Positions 6,759 to 15,800 of a DNA stretch of 16,897 bases are shown piece after piece. Source of the stretch: CAZXBB01 sp964638815 (GTDB lineage: Bacteria > Planctomycetota > Phycisphaerae > Phycisphaerales > SM1A02). The number at the start of each line of letters is the position of its first letter. Positions within the stretch are counted from its first letter, which is position 1. The notes under the pieces were generated by a model that was not told the DNA's origin, ran no database searches, and worked only from the letters and a program-made list of their open reading frames with translations. The position numbers and the translations under genes were made by a program. The stretch is taken from positions 1 through 16,897 of the forward strand of contig CAZXBB010000339.1 in NCBI GenBank assembly GCA_964638815.1. The letters are read 5' to 3'.

Positions 6759-7607
6759 TCAGTCGCGCGAGCCGAACAGCACGTAGAGCCGGAACACCAG
6801 CTTCACCGCCTCGTAGTAGATCCACGCGAGCGTGACGAGGAGGATGAACCCGGCGTACCACTCCATGTACTTCGGCGCCCCGCGGTCCACGATATCCTCG
6901 ATCGCCCCGAAATCGGTGATCAGAGCGAGGGCGGCGACACCGAGGATCAGCACGTTGAGACCGATGCCGATCATCGGCGCCCAGCCGGAGCCGAACGCGC
7001 TCGCGAGACCCAGGAACGGCATCGAGACGCCGAACAGCGACAGCACGAACATCAGGCCGTAGGCGAGCATGATCCCGACGACGGCCGTCGAGACGATCGC
7101 CTGGAACCGGCGCGTCGGCTTGAGGATGCGCAGGTAATAGAGCGCCAGCATCGCCACCATGACGCTGACCGTGATGAGAAACGCGGGCAGCGCGAGACTG
7201 ACCGTGCTCCCGGCCGCCTGCCCCGCCGCCACCGCCCCCTTCAGCGCGGGGATGCCGGCGAGCACGCCGTCGAGCATGCGGGTCAGCGAGCCCAGGAACA
7301 CGCCCTCGACCACGGCGTAGATCGGACCGATGACCGGCGCGAGCTGCGGCTTGCCCCGGAGGACGAAGCCCATGCCGAGCACGATGGCGAACGCGGCGAG
7401 CGAGCTGATCAGCGGGAGCGAAGGAACGCTCGCGACGAGCGAGTAGCCCGCGCCGCCGGCCACGCAGGTGATCAGCACGAGGATCGCGGTCTTGTTCACG
7501 CAGCCGTTGAGCGTCGCGACGTTCGAGCGCGTCTTGACCTCCGCGCCGTAGTACTCATTGAAGAGGTCGTCACCGGCGCCGAGGGCGGGATTCGAAGATC
7601 GGAACAT
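6759..7607 (-). CDS. Bax inhibitor-1 / YccA-like integral membrane protein
   Basis: 282-residue inner-membrane protein of the BaxI_1 (PF12811-like) branch. A polar N-terminal segment carries F-N-E-Y-Y-G and the motif T-L-N-G-C-V-N-K-T at 32-40, typical of this branch just before the first helix. Seven hydrophobic segments lie at about 41-60, 66-84, 88-108, 131-157, 166-193, 209-231 and 247-272. The acidic residue Asp232 in L-I-T-D-F-G follows helix 6, where BI-1 relatives have the pore/pH-sensing aspartate. Relatives (BsYetJ, human TMBIM6) are pH-sensitive calcium leak channels; the role in planctomycetes is not known. The ATG at 7607 has GAGGA seven bases upstream. The frame is open upstream into a repetitive G+C-rich stretch that does not look like protein. 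Confidence 0.9.
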   Translation of the reverse strand: MFRSSNPALGAGDDLFNEYYGAEVKTRSNVATLNGCVNKTAILVLITCVAGGAGYSLVASVPSLPLISSLAAFAIVLGMGFVLRGKPQLAPVIGPIYAVVEGVFLGSLTRMLDGVLAGIPALKGAVAAGQAAGSTVSLALPAFLITVSVMVAMLALYYLRILKPTRRFQAIVSTAVVGIMLAYGLMFVLSLFGVSMPFLGLASAFGSGWAPMIGIGLNVLILGVAALALITDFGAIEDIVDRGAPKYMEWYAGFILLVTLAWIYYEAVKLVFRLYVLFGSRD

Positions 7608-7749
7608 GGCGGGTCCTCGTCTGGGTCCACGGGTCTCATCGGCCGCGGGCGGGGGCGGCTCCAGCGTCCCGGTCCGGCGCCCCGGTCCGGTGATGGCGCG
7701 GTCGATAATAGGTCCGGGACAGGTCCACGACGCGACCATGGGACCGCCC

Positions 7750-7794
7750 CCGGCCCACGTCTGGTCCATATCCCGACCACGGCCGGCCCACGTC
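7750..7794. repeat. 12-bp direct repeat CCGGCCCACGTC, two copies
   Basis: Perfect copies at 7750-7761 and 7783-7794, 33 bp apart, with further partial ACGTCC copies just after. They lie in the 267-bp gap (7608-7874) upstream of the Bax-inhibitor gene, in which GGTCC/GGACC words recur many times. I see no clear promoter there; on the minus strand TATTAT (near 7705-7710) is an isolated -10-like word. Confidence 0.6.
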
Positions 7795-7808
7795 CGTGCC
7801 ACGTCCGT

Positions 7809-7830
7809 CCGGCCCCCCGGGGGGGGCCGG
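7809..7830 (-). terminator. Very G+C-rich hairpin after the metal-binding lipoprotein gene
   Basis: CCGG then six C, eight G, then CCGG: an almost perfect palindrome able to form an 8-10 bp all-G/C stem, 45 bases after the lipoprotein stop codon. Position fits a transcript end but no T tract follows, so it may instead be a pause site or a run-slippage hot spot. Confidence 0.35.
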
Positions 7831-7874
7831 GTACGGCCCGCCCGCCCCGGGCTCAGCGCTCCCCGGACGCGCGG

Positions 7875-8153
7875 TCAGCGCGACTGGCTGGCGACGTACG
7901 CCGCCTTCTCGCTGGCGGACTTCTTCGTCCATGCGCCCACGCATGCGTCGCAGCAGAAGCCGATCGTCTGGCCGCCGTACGACGCGGTCTTCGCGTTGGG
8001 ATCGACCCTCTCGCCGGACATCGGGCAGGTGTCGTTGATCATGCCCATCGACGCGCGGGTCGTCGGCTGCGTCGTCGAATCCGGAGAGGTCTCGCACGCC
8101 ACGAGCATCATGAGGGCGCCGGCGACACCGGCGGTAAGGAGCGAACGCTTCAT
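7875..8153 (-). CDS. Lipoprotein with Cys-rich metal-binding (YHS/TRASH-like) domain
   Basis: 92-residue lipoprotein. Signal peptide with basic K-R at 2-3, hydrophobic 5-18 and lipobox L-V-A-C, lipidated Cys20. A Thr/Ser-rich linker (22-36) leads into a small domain with T-C-P-M-S-G at 42-47, Y-G-G-Q-T-I-G-F-C-C-D-A-C at 59-71 and a helical tail. The Cys43/Cys67-Cys68-x-x-Cys71 arrangement and the turn before F-C-C match YHS- and TRASH-type domains that bind copper or other soft metals in the envelope. It probably acts in the periplasm as a metal-binding or sensing protein. The ATG at 8153 has GGAG nine bases upstream. Located 1.2 kb from the arsenic operon but separated by another gene, so any link with it is only suggestive. 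Confidence 0.82.
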   Translation of the reverse strand: MKRSLLTAGVAGALMMLVACETSPDSTTQPTTRASMGMINDTCPMSGERVDPNAKTASYGGQTIGFCCDACVGAWTKKSASEKAAYVASQSR

Positions 8154-8178
8154 GAGTATGACTCCAGTAAGGAAAGAG

Positions 8179-8271
8179 GTTACGGCGGCCGCATGATAGA
8201 ACAAATGCCCGGGCCGCGTTGTTCCCACGCAGCGGACCGCCGCGCCGGCAGGACGTTACGCCGCCCGCATG
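8179..8271. repeat. 17-bp direct repeat GTTACGSCGSCCGCATG, two copies 76 bp apart
   Basis: Copies at 8179-8195 and 8255-8271 match at 15 of 17 positions; both differences are G/C swaps. They sit in the 243-bp gap between PhoH and the metal-binding lipoprotein, upstream of the latter. They could be binding sites for a regulator of the lipoprotein gene. No other gene or RNA is visible in this gap. Confidence 0.5.
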
Positions 8272-8396
8272 CCGCCCGGGTTCCCGGACACCTGCCGGGC
8301 CGGAGCGGGAGCCGGGCAGCATTGTCCATGAAGCAACCGGCGGACCGTTCAGGCGGCGGCCGGTGCACGCGAGGCGGCCGGCCGTCGTTGCCGCGC

Positions 8397-9833
8397 CTAG
8401 AGAATCTCCGCCGCCAGGCTCGCCAGCCCGCTCCGCTCGCTCTTCATGAGCGTCACGTGCCCCGCGATCGAGTGCTCCTTCATCCGCTCGACCAGGTAGC
8501 TCAGGCCGTTGGACGAGCTGTCGAGGTAGGGGTTGTCGATCTGATAGATGTCGCCGGTCAGAACGATCTTCGTGCCCTCCCCCGCGCGGGAGACGATCGT
8601 CTTGACCTCGTGGGGCGTCAGGTTCTGAGCCTCGTCCACGACGAAGAACTGGTGCGGGATCGAGCGACCGCGGATGTAGGTCAGCGGCTCGAGCACGAGC
8701 TTGCCGCTCTCGATGAGCTGGTCGATCCGCTGCTCCGTCGTCCGGCTCTCGGCCTGGTTCAGGTGGCTGCCCCGCGTGGAAAGCAGGAAGGCGACGTTGT
8801 CGAAGATCGGCTGCATCCACATCGCGAGCTTCTCGTCCTTGTCACCGGGGAGGTACCCGATGTCGCGCCCCATCGGCATGATCGGTCGCGCGGCCAGCAG
8901 CGCCTCGTAGCGTTCCTCCTTGAAGACCTTGTGCATGCCCGCCGCGAGCGCGATGAGCGTCTTACCCGTGCCCGCGGTGCCGAGCAGCGTCACGAGCTTG
9001 ATCTCGTCGTCGAGCAGCAGCTCGAACGCCATCGTCTGCTGCACGTTCCGCCCCATGACGCCGAAGATCGGACGCCGCGGGCGCGTGACGGGGATCAGAT
9101 GATCGGTGTTCGCGAGACGCCGGGCGAGGCCCGTGTGCGATTCGTCGGCCTGGTTGCGCAGCAGCACGAACTCGTTCGGCAGCGGAAGGAACGGAATGCG
9201 ATCGCCCCTCTCGGTCTCCATCTCGAGGAACGGTGCGACGCGATCCATCGGGATCTGCCGCTCGTTGTAGAGCTCGTCGATGAGCTCGCCGGGCACGTCC
9301 GCCTCGCCGTAGCCGGTGTACAGCCAGTCGGCGTCGATCTTCTCCGCTTCGAAGTCCTCGACGTTGATGCCGAGCGCGTCGGCCTTGACGCGGGCGTTGA
9401 TGTCCTTCGAGATGAAGACGGTGTGGTTGCCGTCGCGGACGAGCTCGTGGGCGACGGCGAGGATGCGATTGTCGGCCAGGCCGAGGTCGAGCACGGATTC
9501 CGCGCCCCGGTCGCACCGCGCGATGCGGAGCGTCCCGCCCGAATCGTTGACGGGAACGCCGTCGAAGAGGCGGCCGCCGAGACGCAGCCGGTCGATCTGG
9601 CGGATCACCTGGCGGGCGTTGCGCCCGGTGTCGTCGTTGTTCTTCTTGAACTGGTCGAGCTCCTCAATGACGGTGAGCGGGATGACCACCTCGTGTTCCT
9701 TGAAGCGGTTGATCGCGCCCGGGTCGTGGAGCAGCACGTTGGTGTCGAGGACGAAGTGCTTCCGGACACCCGTATCGTCGTCCACCGCGGGGATCGGGGC
9801 CGACCGCGGCGTAACGGATTCTGCTCTGGTCAC
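8397..9833 (-). CDS. phoH2: PIN domain plus PhoH ATPase (PhoH2/YlaK type)
   Basis: 478-residue fusion of a PIN-type RNase domain and a PhoH P-loop ATPase/helicase; the family couples ATP-driven RNA unwinding to RNA cleavage in the cytosol. PIN domain at about 25-160: F-V-L-D-T-N-V-L-L with Asp30, E-E-L-D-Q-F with Glu57-58, L-A-D-N-R-I with Asp121 and S-K-D with Asp144, so the acidic metal-binding set is intact. PhoH domain at about 250-478: Walker A G-T-A-G-T-G-K-T at 285-292, R-P-I-M-P-M-G-R-D-I-G-Y-L-P-G at 316-330, Walker B F-F-V-V-D-E-A-Q-N at 396-404, T-G-D at 426-428. Length is normal for the family. Start is GTG at 9833 with GGAGG ten bases upstream. Stands alone, divergent from the glycosyltransferase gene. 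Unlike PhoH2 in mycobacteria, no antitoxin-like gene overlaps its start. Confidence 0.95.
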   Translation of the reverse strand: MTRAESVTPRSAPIPAVDDDTGVRKHFVLDTNVLLHDPGAINRFKEHEVVIPLTVIEELDQFKKNNDDTGRNARQVIRQIDRLRLGGRLFDGVPVNDSGGTLRIARCDRGAESVLDLGLADNRILAVAHELVRDGNHTVFISKDINARVKADALGINVEDFEAEKIDADWLYTGYGEADVPGELIDELYNERQIPMDRVAPFLEMETERGDRIPFLPLPNEFVLLRNQADESHTGLARRLANTDHLIPVTRPRRPIFGVMGRNVQQTMAFELLLDDEIKLVTLLGTAGTGKTLIALAAGMHKVFKEERYEALLAARPIMPMGRDIGYLPGDKDEKLAMWMQPIFDNVAFLLSTRGSHLNQAESRTTEQRIDQLIESGKLVLEPLTYIRGRSIPHQFFVVDEAQNLTPHEVKTIVSRAGEGTKIVLTGDIYQIDNPYLDSSSNGLSYLVERMKEHSIAGHVTLMKSERSGLASLAAEIL

Positions 9834-9875
9834 GTTGTCTCGTCCTCCACTCGTGCGCGGGCCGGAGCCGGCTGG

Positions 9876-9905
9876 TGACGGCTATTGACGGCGATTACGG
9901 ATCAT
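9876..9905. repeat. 10-bp tandem repeat, three copies, in a divergent promoter region
   Basis: TGACGGCTAT (9876-9885), TGACGGCGAT (9886-9895) and the more diverged TACGGATCAT (9896-9905). It lies between the divergent PhoH and glycosyltransferase genes, on the PhoH side. Confidence 0.4.
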
Positions 9906-9906
9906 A
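9901..9906 (-). promoter_or_regulatory. Possible -10 box for the PhoH gene
   Basis: TATGAT on the minus strand, about 68 bases before the GTG. No good -35 box at 16-18 bases, so only a weak candidate. Confidence 0.2.
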
Positions 9907-10022
9907 GACCTCGATCGGCCGGATTTGCCGTACGCTTTGTGCGAGCGAGGTGAACGGGCGAACGCCGTGCGCCGCGAGGCAATGTCCGCGAGGAGACGCG
10001 TCCCATAAGACCGGTTATCGGC

Positions 10023-11504
10023 ATGAACGGCGCAGCGGCTATCGGAACCGGCAACACGCGACGCGGCCGGACCCTCGCGGTCGCCGGCGCGATCGTCGCC
10101 CTGGCACTGGCGACGGCGGCAATCGCGCGGATCGCGATCGATCGCACGCCGGACGCCGCGACCGGCGCGGCGAACCTGCGCAACCTCGCTCCATTCTGGG
10201 TAACCGCCGCCCTCTCGTGGTCGGCGCTCACGTGGCTTGCGCTGATCCTCACGAGAACTGAACGATCGGACCGGCCGCGACACGGCGTCGGCGTCTTCGT
10301 CATCGGCGTCGCGGTGGTCGCCCGGATCGTGGTGCTCGCAACGCACGCGCCATCGCTGAGCGACGACGTCTACCGCTACGTCTTCGACGGCCGCAACGGC
10401 CGCGCGGGCGTCAACCCGTACCTCGTGCGACCCGAAACGCGCGTGGGCGTCGCCGAAGAGCGCTACCCGGGCGAGCGCGATCTCGCGGCGCGGGTCAACA
10501 ACGGGCAGATGCACACGATCTACCTCCCCATGGGCCAGTGGGCGTTCAGCGTCGCGGTCCGCGCGCTGCCCGCCGACGCCGCGGACCCGGACGCCGGCGC
10601 CCTCGTCATGCGGGCGGCGATGGTCGCGGCGGAAGTCGTCATGCTCGTGCTGCTCGGCGCGGCGCTCCGCCGCGCCGGCCGCTCGCCGTGGTGGCTCGCG
10701 CTCTACGCGTGGCATCCCCTGCCGCTCGCGGAGATCGCTGGGTCGGGGCACCAGGACGCGCTGGGATTGATGCTGCTCGTCGGCGCGCTGCTGGTCCACG
10801 ACCTTCGCCCGCGGGCCGTCGCGGCGTGGACCGTGCCCGTCGCGCTCGCGGCGCTCGTGAAGCCCGTCGCGCTGCCGGCCGCCGCGTTCATGCTCCGCCG
10901 CCGGCCGTGGCGGGCGTGGCTCGTGAGCGCCGCGTTCGGCGTGGGCGTGACCGCCGCGATCGCCGGACCGTTGCTGCTCACGCACGACGGTGCGCCGCTC
11001 GACAACCTGCGCGAAACCGCGACGCGTTTCACGCTGAAGTGGGCGCACTTCGGTGCCGTCTACGAGCCGCTCCTCGCGGCGATCGAGGCGGCGACGCCGG
11101 ACTGGACGAACGATCCGCAGGAACAGCTCGCGCGAAAGCTCTGTACGGGCCTGCTCGCGATCATCGCGGTCGTGCTGTGGATCCGCAGCCGCGATCCGTG
11201 GCGCAGTTGCTTGCACCTGTTCGTCGCGATGGTCCTGCTCGCGCCCGCGGCGCATCCGTGGTACATGCTCTGGGCGCTCGCGATGCTCCCGATGGCGCCC
11301 GGCGCGACGGCGTGGGTGCTCTCCCTGACGCTCGCGTGGGGCTACGCGGTGCTCGGCGACACGGTGGAGTGGACGGTGCCGACGTGGGTGATGGTGTGCG
11401 CGTACGCGCCGGTGGCCGGGGCGCTGGCGTGGGACGTCGGCCGCGCGGCGACCCGCCCCTCGCGGACCCCCGGGGGAGGGGAGCCCGATCGCCGTCCTGC
11501 GTGA
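10023..11504 (+). CDS. GT-C fold membrane glycosyltransferase (mannosyltransferase-like)
   Basis: 493-residue multispanning protein that should use a polyprenyl-phosphate sugar donor on the outer face of the inner membrane. About eleven hydrophobic segments, the first at 18-36. The first periplasmic loop carries S-D-D-V-Y-R-Y-V-F-D-G-R at 113-124, the acidic catalytic site of GT-C enzymes, followed by G-V-N-P-Y at 129-133. Further family marks are Y-L-P-M-G-Q at 167-172, G-H-Q-D-A-L-G at 242-248, V-K-P at 279-281 and A-H-P-W-Y-M-L-W at 410-417. This set is common in bacterial DUF2029/alpha-1,6-mannosyltransferase-like proteins. Sugar and acceptor cannot be told. The ATG at 10023 has no clear Shine-Dalgarno; it is the first ATG before the first hydrophobic segment. 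Plus-strand NIF3 gene follows after 126 bp. Confidence 0.85.
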   Translation: MNGAAAIGTGNTRRGRTLAVAGAIVALALATAAIARIAIDRTPDAATGAANLRNLAPFWVTAALSWSALTWLALILTRTERSDRPRHGVGVFVIGVAVVARIVVLATHAPSLSDDVYRYVFDGRNGRAGVNPYLVRPETRVGVAEERYPGERDLAARVNNGQMHTIYLPMGQWAFSVAVRALPADAADPDAGALVMRAAMVAAEVVMLVLLGAALRRAGRSPWWLALYAWHPLPLAEIAGSGHQDALGLMLLVGALLVHDLRPRAVAAWTVPVALAALVKPVALPAAAFMLRRRPWRAWLVSAAFGVGVTAAIAGPLLLTHDGAPLDNLRETATRFTLKWAHFGAVYEPLLAAIEAATPDWTNDPQEQLARKLCTGLLAIIAVVLWIRSRDPWRSCLHLFVAMVLLAPAAHPWYMLWALAMLPMAPGATAWVLSLTLAWGYAVLGDTVEWTVPTWVMVCAYAPVAGALAWDVGRAATRPSRTPGGGEPDRRPA

Positions 11505-11592
11505 GCGTCGGGCGGGGCGATGACGCACCCTCGTCGAGACGTCGAGGCCGAACGAGCACTCACGCCGGCAGATCGCGCGCCGGACGAGCCGG

Positions 11593-11622
11593 TTCATGCA
11601 CGATGCGGGCTTGGGCTAGACT
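11593..11622 (+). promoter_or_regulatory. Candidate promoter of the NIF3 gene, possibly leaderless
   Basis: TTCATG at 11593-11598, 18 bases, TAGACT at 11617-11622, then eight bases to the ATG at 11631. There is no Shine-Dalgarno before this ATG. The arrangement is like that of the arsR pair, though the boxes are poorer. Confidence 0.4.
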
Positions 11623-11630
11623 GCCGGTGC

Positions 11631-12761
11631 ATGACCGTCGCCGTCACCGTCGCCACCGTCACCGCCGCCATCGAGGACATCGCCCCGCTCGACGGCGCCG
11701 AAGCCTGGGACCGCGTCGGCCTGCTCATCGGCTCGCCGGCCTGGCCCGCGCAGCGCGTGCTGCTCACGATCGATCTCACCGCGGAAGTCCTCGCCGAAGC
11801 GATCGACGCGAAAACCGGGATGATCATTGCGTACCACCCGCCGATCTTCGAGCCGCTGCGGGCGCTCACCGATCGCACGGAGAAGGAGCGGATCGCCCTC
11901 GACGCCGCCCGCGCCGGCGTCGCCGTCTACAGCCCGCACACGGCGCTCGACGCGGCACCCGCCGGCGTCAATGACTGGCTCGCCGCCGCCTTCGGCGCCG
12001 GCGACGTCGCGCCGCTCGTGCCGCTGGGCGTCCTGCCCCCGTCGGAGGCGTGCAAGCTCGTCACGTTCTGCCCCCGCGACGTCGCAGACGCGCTCCGCCG
12101 GGCGCTCGGCGCCGCAGGCGCAGGCGCGATCGGGGCGTACGCGCTGTGCTCGTTCGAGATCGAGGGCACGGGCACGTTCCGCGGCGACGACACGACCAAC
12201 CCCACGATCGGCGCCCGGGGCCGCCTCGAGCGCGTGGACGAGATCCGGCTCGAGATGGTCTGCCCCCGCGCGCGGCTCGCGGACGCGATCGCGGCGCTGC
12301 GGGCGACGCATCCCTACGAGGAGCCGCCGGTCGAGGTCTACTCGCTCGAGCCGCGCCCCGCGCGCACGCGCGGCGCCGGCCGCATCAGCGTGCTCGAGCG
12401 CCGGCTCGCGCTCGCGGACGTCGTGACGCGGCTGAAGAAGCACCTCGGCGTGACGCGTCTCGACGTCGCCGCCGGACGGGATGCCCCGCGTCGCTACGGC
12501 ACGATCGGCGTCTGCGCAGGCGCGGGCGCGTCACTCCTCGAGACCGCGATCGCGCGCGGATGCGAGCTGTTCCTCACGGGCGAGATGCGGCACCACGACG
12601 TCCTCGCCGCGCGCGCCGCCGGCTGCACGGTGGTCCTGGCGGGTCACACGAACACCGAGCGCGGTTACCTGCGGCGCCTCCGCACGATGCTGTCGCGACG
12701 GCTGCCGGATTGCACGTTGATGATCTCCCGCCGGGACAGGGACCCGCTCAAGGCGATGTGA
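11631..12761 (+). CDS. NIF3 / YqfO family metal-binding protein
   Basis: 376-residue NIF3-like protein with a dinuclear metal site; family proteins are hexameric toroids, some called GTP cyclohydrolase I type 2 homologues, but the true reaction is unsettled. N-terminal half 1-135 with T-I-D-L-T at 46-50, A-Y-H-P-P-I-F at 67-73 and Y-S-P-H-T-A-L-D-A-A-P at 100-110. Central PII/CutA-like insert at about 138-240 with H-P-Y-E-E-P-P at 227-233. C-terminal half with G-E-M-R-H-H-D-V-L at 317-325 and G-H-T-N-T-E-R-G at 338-345. Likely ligands His69, His103, Asp107, His339, Glu343. Most bacterial members have His-His-Pro where this one has Tyr-His-Pro, as in eukaryotic NIF3L1. The ATG at 11631 is chosen because the fold starts at once; the frame is open 37 codons upstream without similarity to the family. 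Confidence 0.93.
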   Translation: MTVAVTVATVTAAIEDIAPLDGAEAWDRVGLLIGSPAWPAQRVLLTIDLTAEVLAEAIDAKTGMIIAYHPPIFEPLRALTDRTEKERIALDAARAGVAVYSPHTALDAAPAGVNDWLAAAFGAGDVAPLVPLGVLPPSEACKLVTFCPRDVADALRRALGAAGAGAIGAYALCSFEIEGTGTFRGDDTTNPTIGARGRLERVDEIRLEMVCPRARLADAIAALRATHPYEEPPVEVYSLEPRPARTRGAGRISVLERRLALADVVTRLKKHLGVTRLDVAAGRDAPRRYGTIGVCAGAGASLLETAIARGCELFLTGEMRHHDVLAARAAGCTVVLAGHTNTERGYLRRLRTMLSRRLPDCTLMISRRDRDPLKAM

Positions 12762-12811
12762 TTCGGCCTTGAACGACCGCGGTCCACGCGGCGGCCGATG
12801 CCGGCCGGAGC

Positions 12812-12823
12812 AGGGCGCGCCCT
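12812..12823. terminator. Palindrome AGGGCGCGCCCT between convergent genes
   Basis: Perfect 12-bp palindrome, extended by GAGC on the left and GCTC on the right with one bulged base, about 50 bases after the NIF3 stop and about 50 after the convergent AsmA-like gene end. It could fold on either strand, but no T tract adjoins it on either side. Confidence 0.3.
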
Positions 12824-12833
12824 CGCTCCCCGG

Positions 12834-12863
12834 GTGCGACGACGTGCGACGACGTGCGACGAC
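12834..12863. repeat. 10-bp tandem repeat GTGCGACGAC, three perfect copies
   Basis: Units at 12834-12843, 12844-12853 and 12854-12863, in the 113-bp gap between the convergent ends of the NIF3 and AsmA-like genes. The period is close to one helical turn. Confidence 0.85.
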
Positions 12864-12874
12864 TGCGCCGCCCG

Positions 12875-15800
12875 TCACTTCTTCTTCTCCCCCTTGAAGA
12901 GATCGCCGAGCAGGTCCCCGATGCCCTTCTCCTTCAACGCGTCGTCGATGAGTCCCCCGAGACCGGACTCGACCGCCGCGCCAGCGAGGTCGAACTCGGG
13001 GTCGATCTCCGTCTTCGGATCCCCGATGGATCCGCGCGTCACGATCGGGACGACAAGGCGGTCCACGTAGCCCTTCATCTCCTCGAAGCTCCGGCCCAGC
13101 GCCTCGAGCGGCACCTCCGTGCGGAGATCGACGCGGTCGTTCGGCAGGTCGATCTTCCCCTGGTAGAGCATCGTGTACTTGTCGATGTTCACCGTGAAGC
13201 GGTCGTAGGTCACGATTCCGTCGCGCAGGTGGACGATGATCGGATCGATCGAGCCGGGGATGCTCTCGTTCGGGTTCGCCATGAAGAGCCCCATGAGCCC
13301 GAGGGTCTTCGAGCCCGCGGTGAACTCCACCTTGCCGGTCGTGATCTCGAAATCGCCGTTGAGCTTCGTGACGTCGCCGTCGGTCGGGAGCTGGAGCGGG
13401 CCGGTCGCGCGGAATCGCAGACGGTCTTCGGTAGTGCGGACGTCCGCGAGGATCGGGTGGATCTTCCGAAGCAGCCGCTCTCGCAGCGCCGGCGTCACCT
13501 CGAGCGAGCCGTAGAGCGGCGCCTCGTCCACCGACACGAGCAGCCCCGGCTTCGCCACGAGCGCGCCGGTGAGATCACCGTTCGGCGTCACGATCGATCC
13601 GTCGATGCGTCCCGCGCTGCGAGAGAAGCCGGCCGCGGTGAAATCCGACTTCATCTCGACGCCGAGCGCGGCGACGAGGAGCTGCTGCATGCCGAGCGCG
13701 GCGTCCGCGAGGATCGTCGGCACGTGCTCGGTCTCGGCCTTCATGTCCAGCTTCGCGGCGGCGAAGTCCGGCCGCCCCTCGGCGTTCAGCACATCCGTGA
13801 CGCGGCCGGCGATATCGAGACGACCGGGCTCCGCGGGCGCGACCGCCGCGCTCCGCCCGGCGACCGTGAAATCGACGCCGCGCGAGAAATCGCTCGACGA
13901 CAGCGTCAGCGACAGCGTGTCGAGTGTCGAAGCGACGCCGTCGGCGCCGGTGATCTTCAGCGGCCCGCCGTCGAGCGCAACGTCGATCGCGTAGTCGCTC
14001 GCGGCCGGCGGCGCATCGGACTCGAGCCCGAGCGGGAAGCGCACGCGACGCAGGATCGCCTTCATCGGCACGTCGTCGGCCACGGTGAGCCGGGTCGCTG
14101 GCGTCGCGGCGCCGTCCTCAGGCGGCGTGTTGAGCAGGCGCTCGAGCGTCGCCGCCCGCACCGTCATCGCGAGCCCTTCGGACTCGACGCTCAGGACGTC
14201 GTCGGCGACCGACGCCACGGCCTCGCCGTTCAGGTTCGGGAACGCGCACTTCGTCGTGACGCGGCGCGTTCCGTCGTCGGCCGTGAACGCGAGCGTCAGC
14301 GACCCCGGCGAGCCCGTCCACCCGGCGATCGTGTCGGGCGTCAGGCCGAGGATCGCCTCGGCGGCGGGCACGGCGACTTCGGTGAGCGTCACCGTGCCGC
14401 GCGGCGCGAACCGATCCGCGCCCGTGTCGGCGACGAGATCGCACGCGAAGACGCCGATCGGCGTGCCGTCGTCGCGGAAGATCCGCGCCCCGGCCTCGAG
14501 CGACACGTCAGCCTGACCCCGCAGCGACGCGCCGAGATCGGCGGCGAAACCGCTGACCAGGATCGTCGCGGCGTCCTCGCGCTCGAGACGGAACGCGTCG
14601 ATCGCCAGCCGCGTGCGGATCGGCACGTCCGGGAGGCTTCCTTCGGCGTCGAAGATCCCGGCGGGAAGCTCGAACGGCTCAACGCGGAGGCCCGCGCGCA
14701 CGGGGCCCGCGAGCGCGACGGGGTTCTCGTTCCCGGCGAGGAGCGTCGCGACATGGACGGGCAGCAGCGTCATCTCGACCTGCGGCGTCACCGTGATCCG
14801 ATCATTCGCGCGCTCGGCGCCCACCGTCGCCTTCACGTTGCGCGTCGCCAGCACGGCCTCCCCCGCGAGATTCCCGCCCGCCGCCTTCGTCGTCACGACG
14901 AGATCCACCGGACCGCTCGCGAGCTCGTCGGCGATGAGCACGTCGACCGCCGTGCGCTCACCGCCTGTGCCGAAGATCCCGAGCAGCGACGCCACCACGG
15001 CGCCGTCGAGCCCGCGCAACGCGATCGTGCCGTCCGGGGTCGCGGCGGCGAAGTCGAAGCCGCCTTCGGCGTCGAGGAGCTTCGAGACGCGCTGGTCGAT
15101 CTCGAGCCGCCCGCCGGCCACGCCCGCCCCGCCGGCAACGCGCAGCCCTTCGCCGAGCGCGGCGGTGGTGAGCGCGAGCGTCGCGTCGCGCACGACAAGC
15201 GGCTCGCCCGCTTCTGCGGGGAGCACGACCTCGATCGGCGCGCCGGTCTCGAGCGTGCCGTCGAAGGCGAGCCCGGCGAGCGTCCGCCCGCTCGCGCCCG
15301 GCGCGGGAAGGTGGAACGAGTCCGCGTGCAGGTGCAACGGCACGGGCTGTCCGAGGGCCGGCCCGTCCGCCGCGTCGAGCAGGCCGGCGACGAGCGCCGG
15401 CCGGAGCAGGAGCCGCGCGTCGAGCTTCGTGCCGGAGACGGCGCCGTCGGCGCCCACGTTCGCGGCAACCTCCAGCGACGCGTGCGGGGAGGCGGTGACA
15501 TTGATCTCGACGTCGCTCCCCGCCTTCGCGCCCGCACTCACCGGGGTGAAGGTCGCATCGACGTCCACCGTCGGCCCGAGGTCGCGCGCGAGCACGAACG
15601 CGGATCCGGCGAGCAGGGGCTGGAGCAGCGCCGTCGGGACGCGCTCGCCCGACAACGTGCCGCGAATCGACGTGAGCGCGACGTTCGGTGATCCGTCGTC
15701 ACGCAACGGCGCGTCGAGCGTGATGTCGCCGCGCAGCGTGCTGTCCGCGCCGTCGCCCGCCGTGTCGGCCACGAGGTGGATCGCGAGGTCGTCGGCGAGG

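Noticed and set aside
6420..9878. 1152-codon open frame on the plus strand
   Set aside because: Runs through the end of arsM, repeats and antisense to three genes; composition dominated by Arg, Glu, Asp and His without any domain pattern.
9882..11597. 571-codon open frame on the minus strand across the glycosyltransferase
   Set aside because: Charged, low-complexity product; the plus strand encodes a protein with GT-C motifs and proper membrane segments.
12854..15691. 945-codon open frame on the plus strand
   Set aside because: Antisense to the AsmA-like gene, whose membrane helix and C-terminal motifs make the minus strand the coding one.
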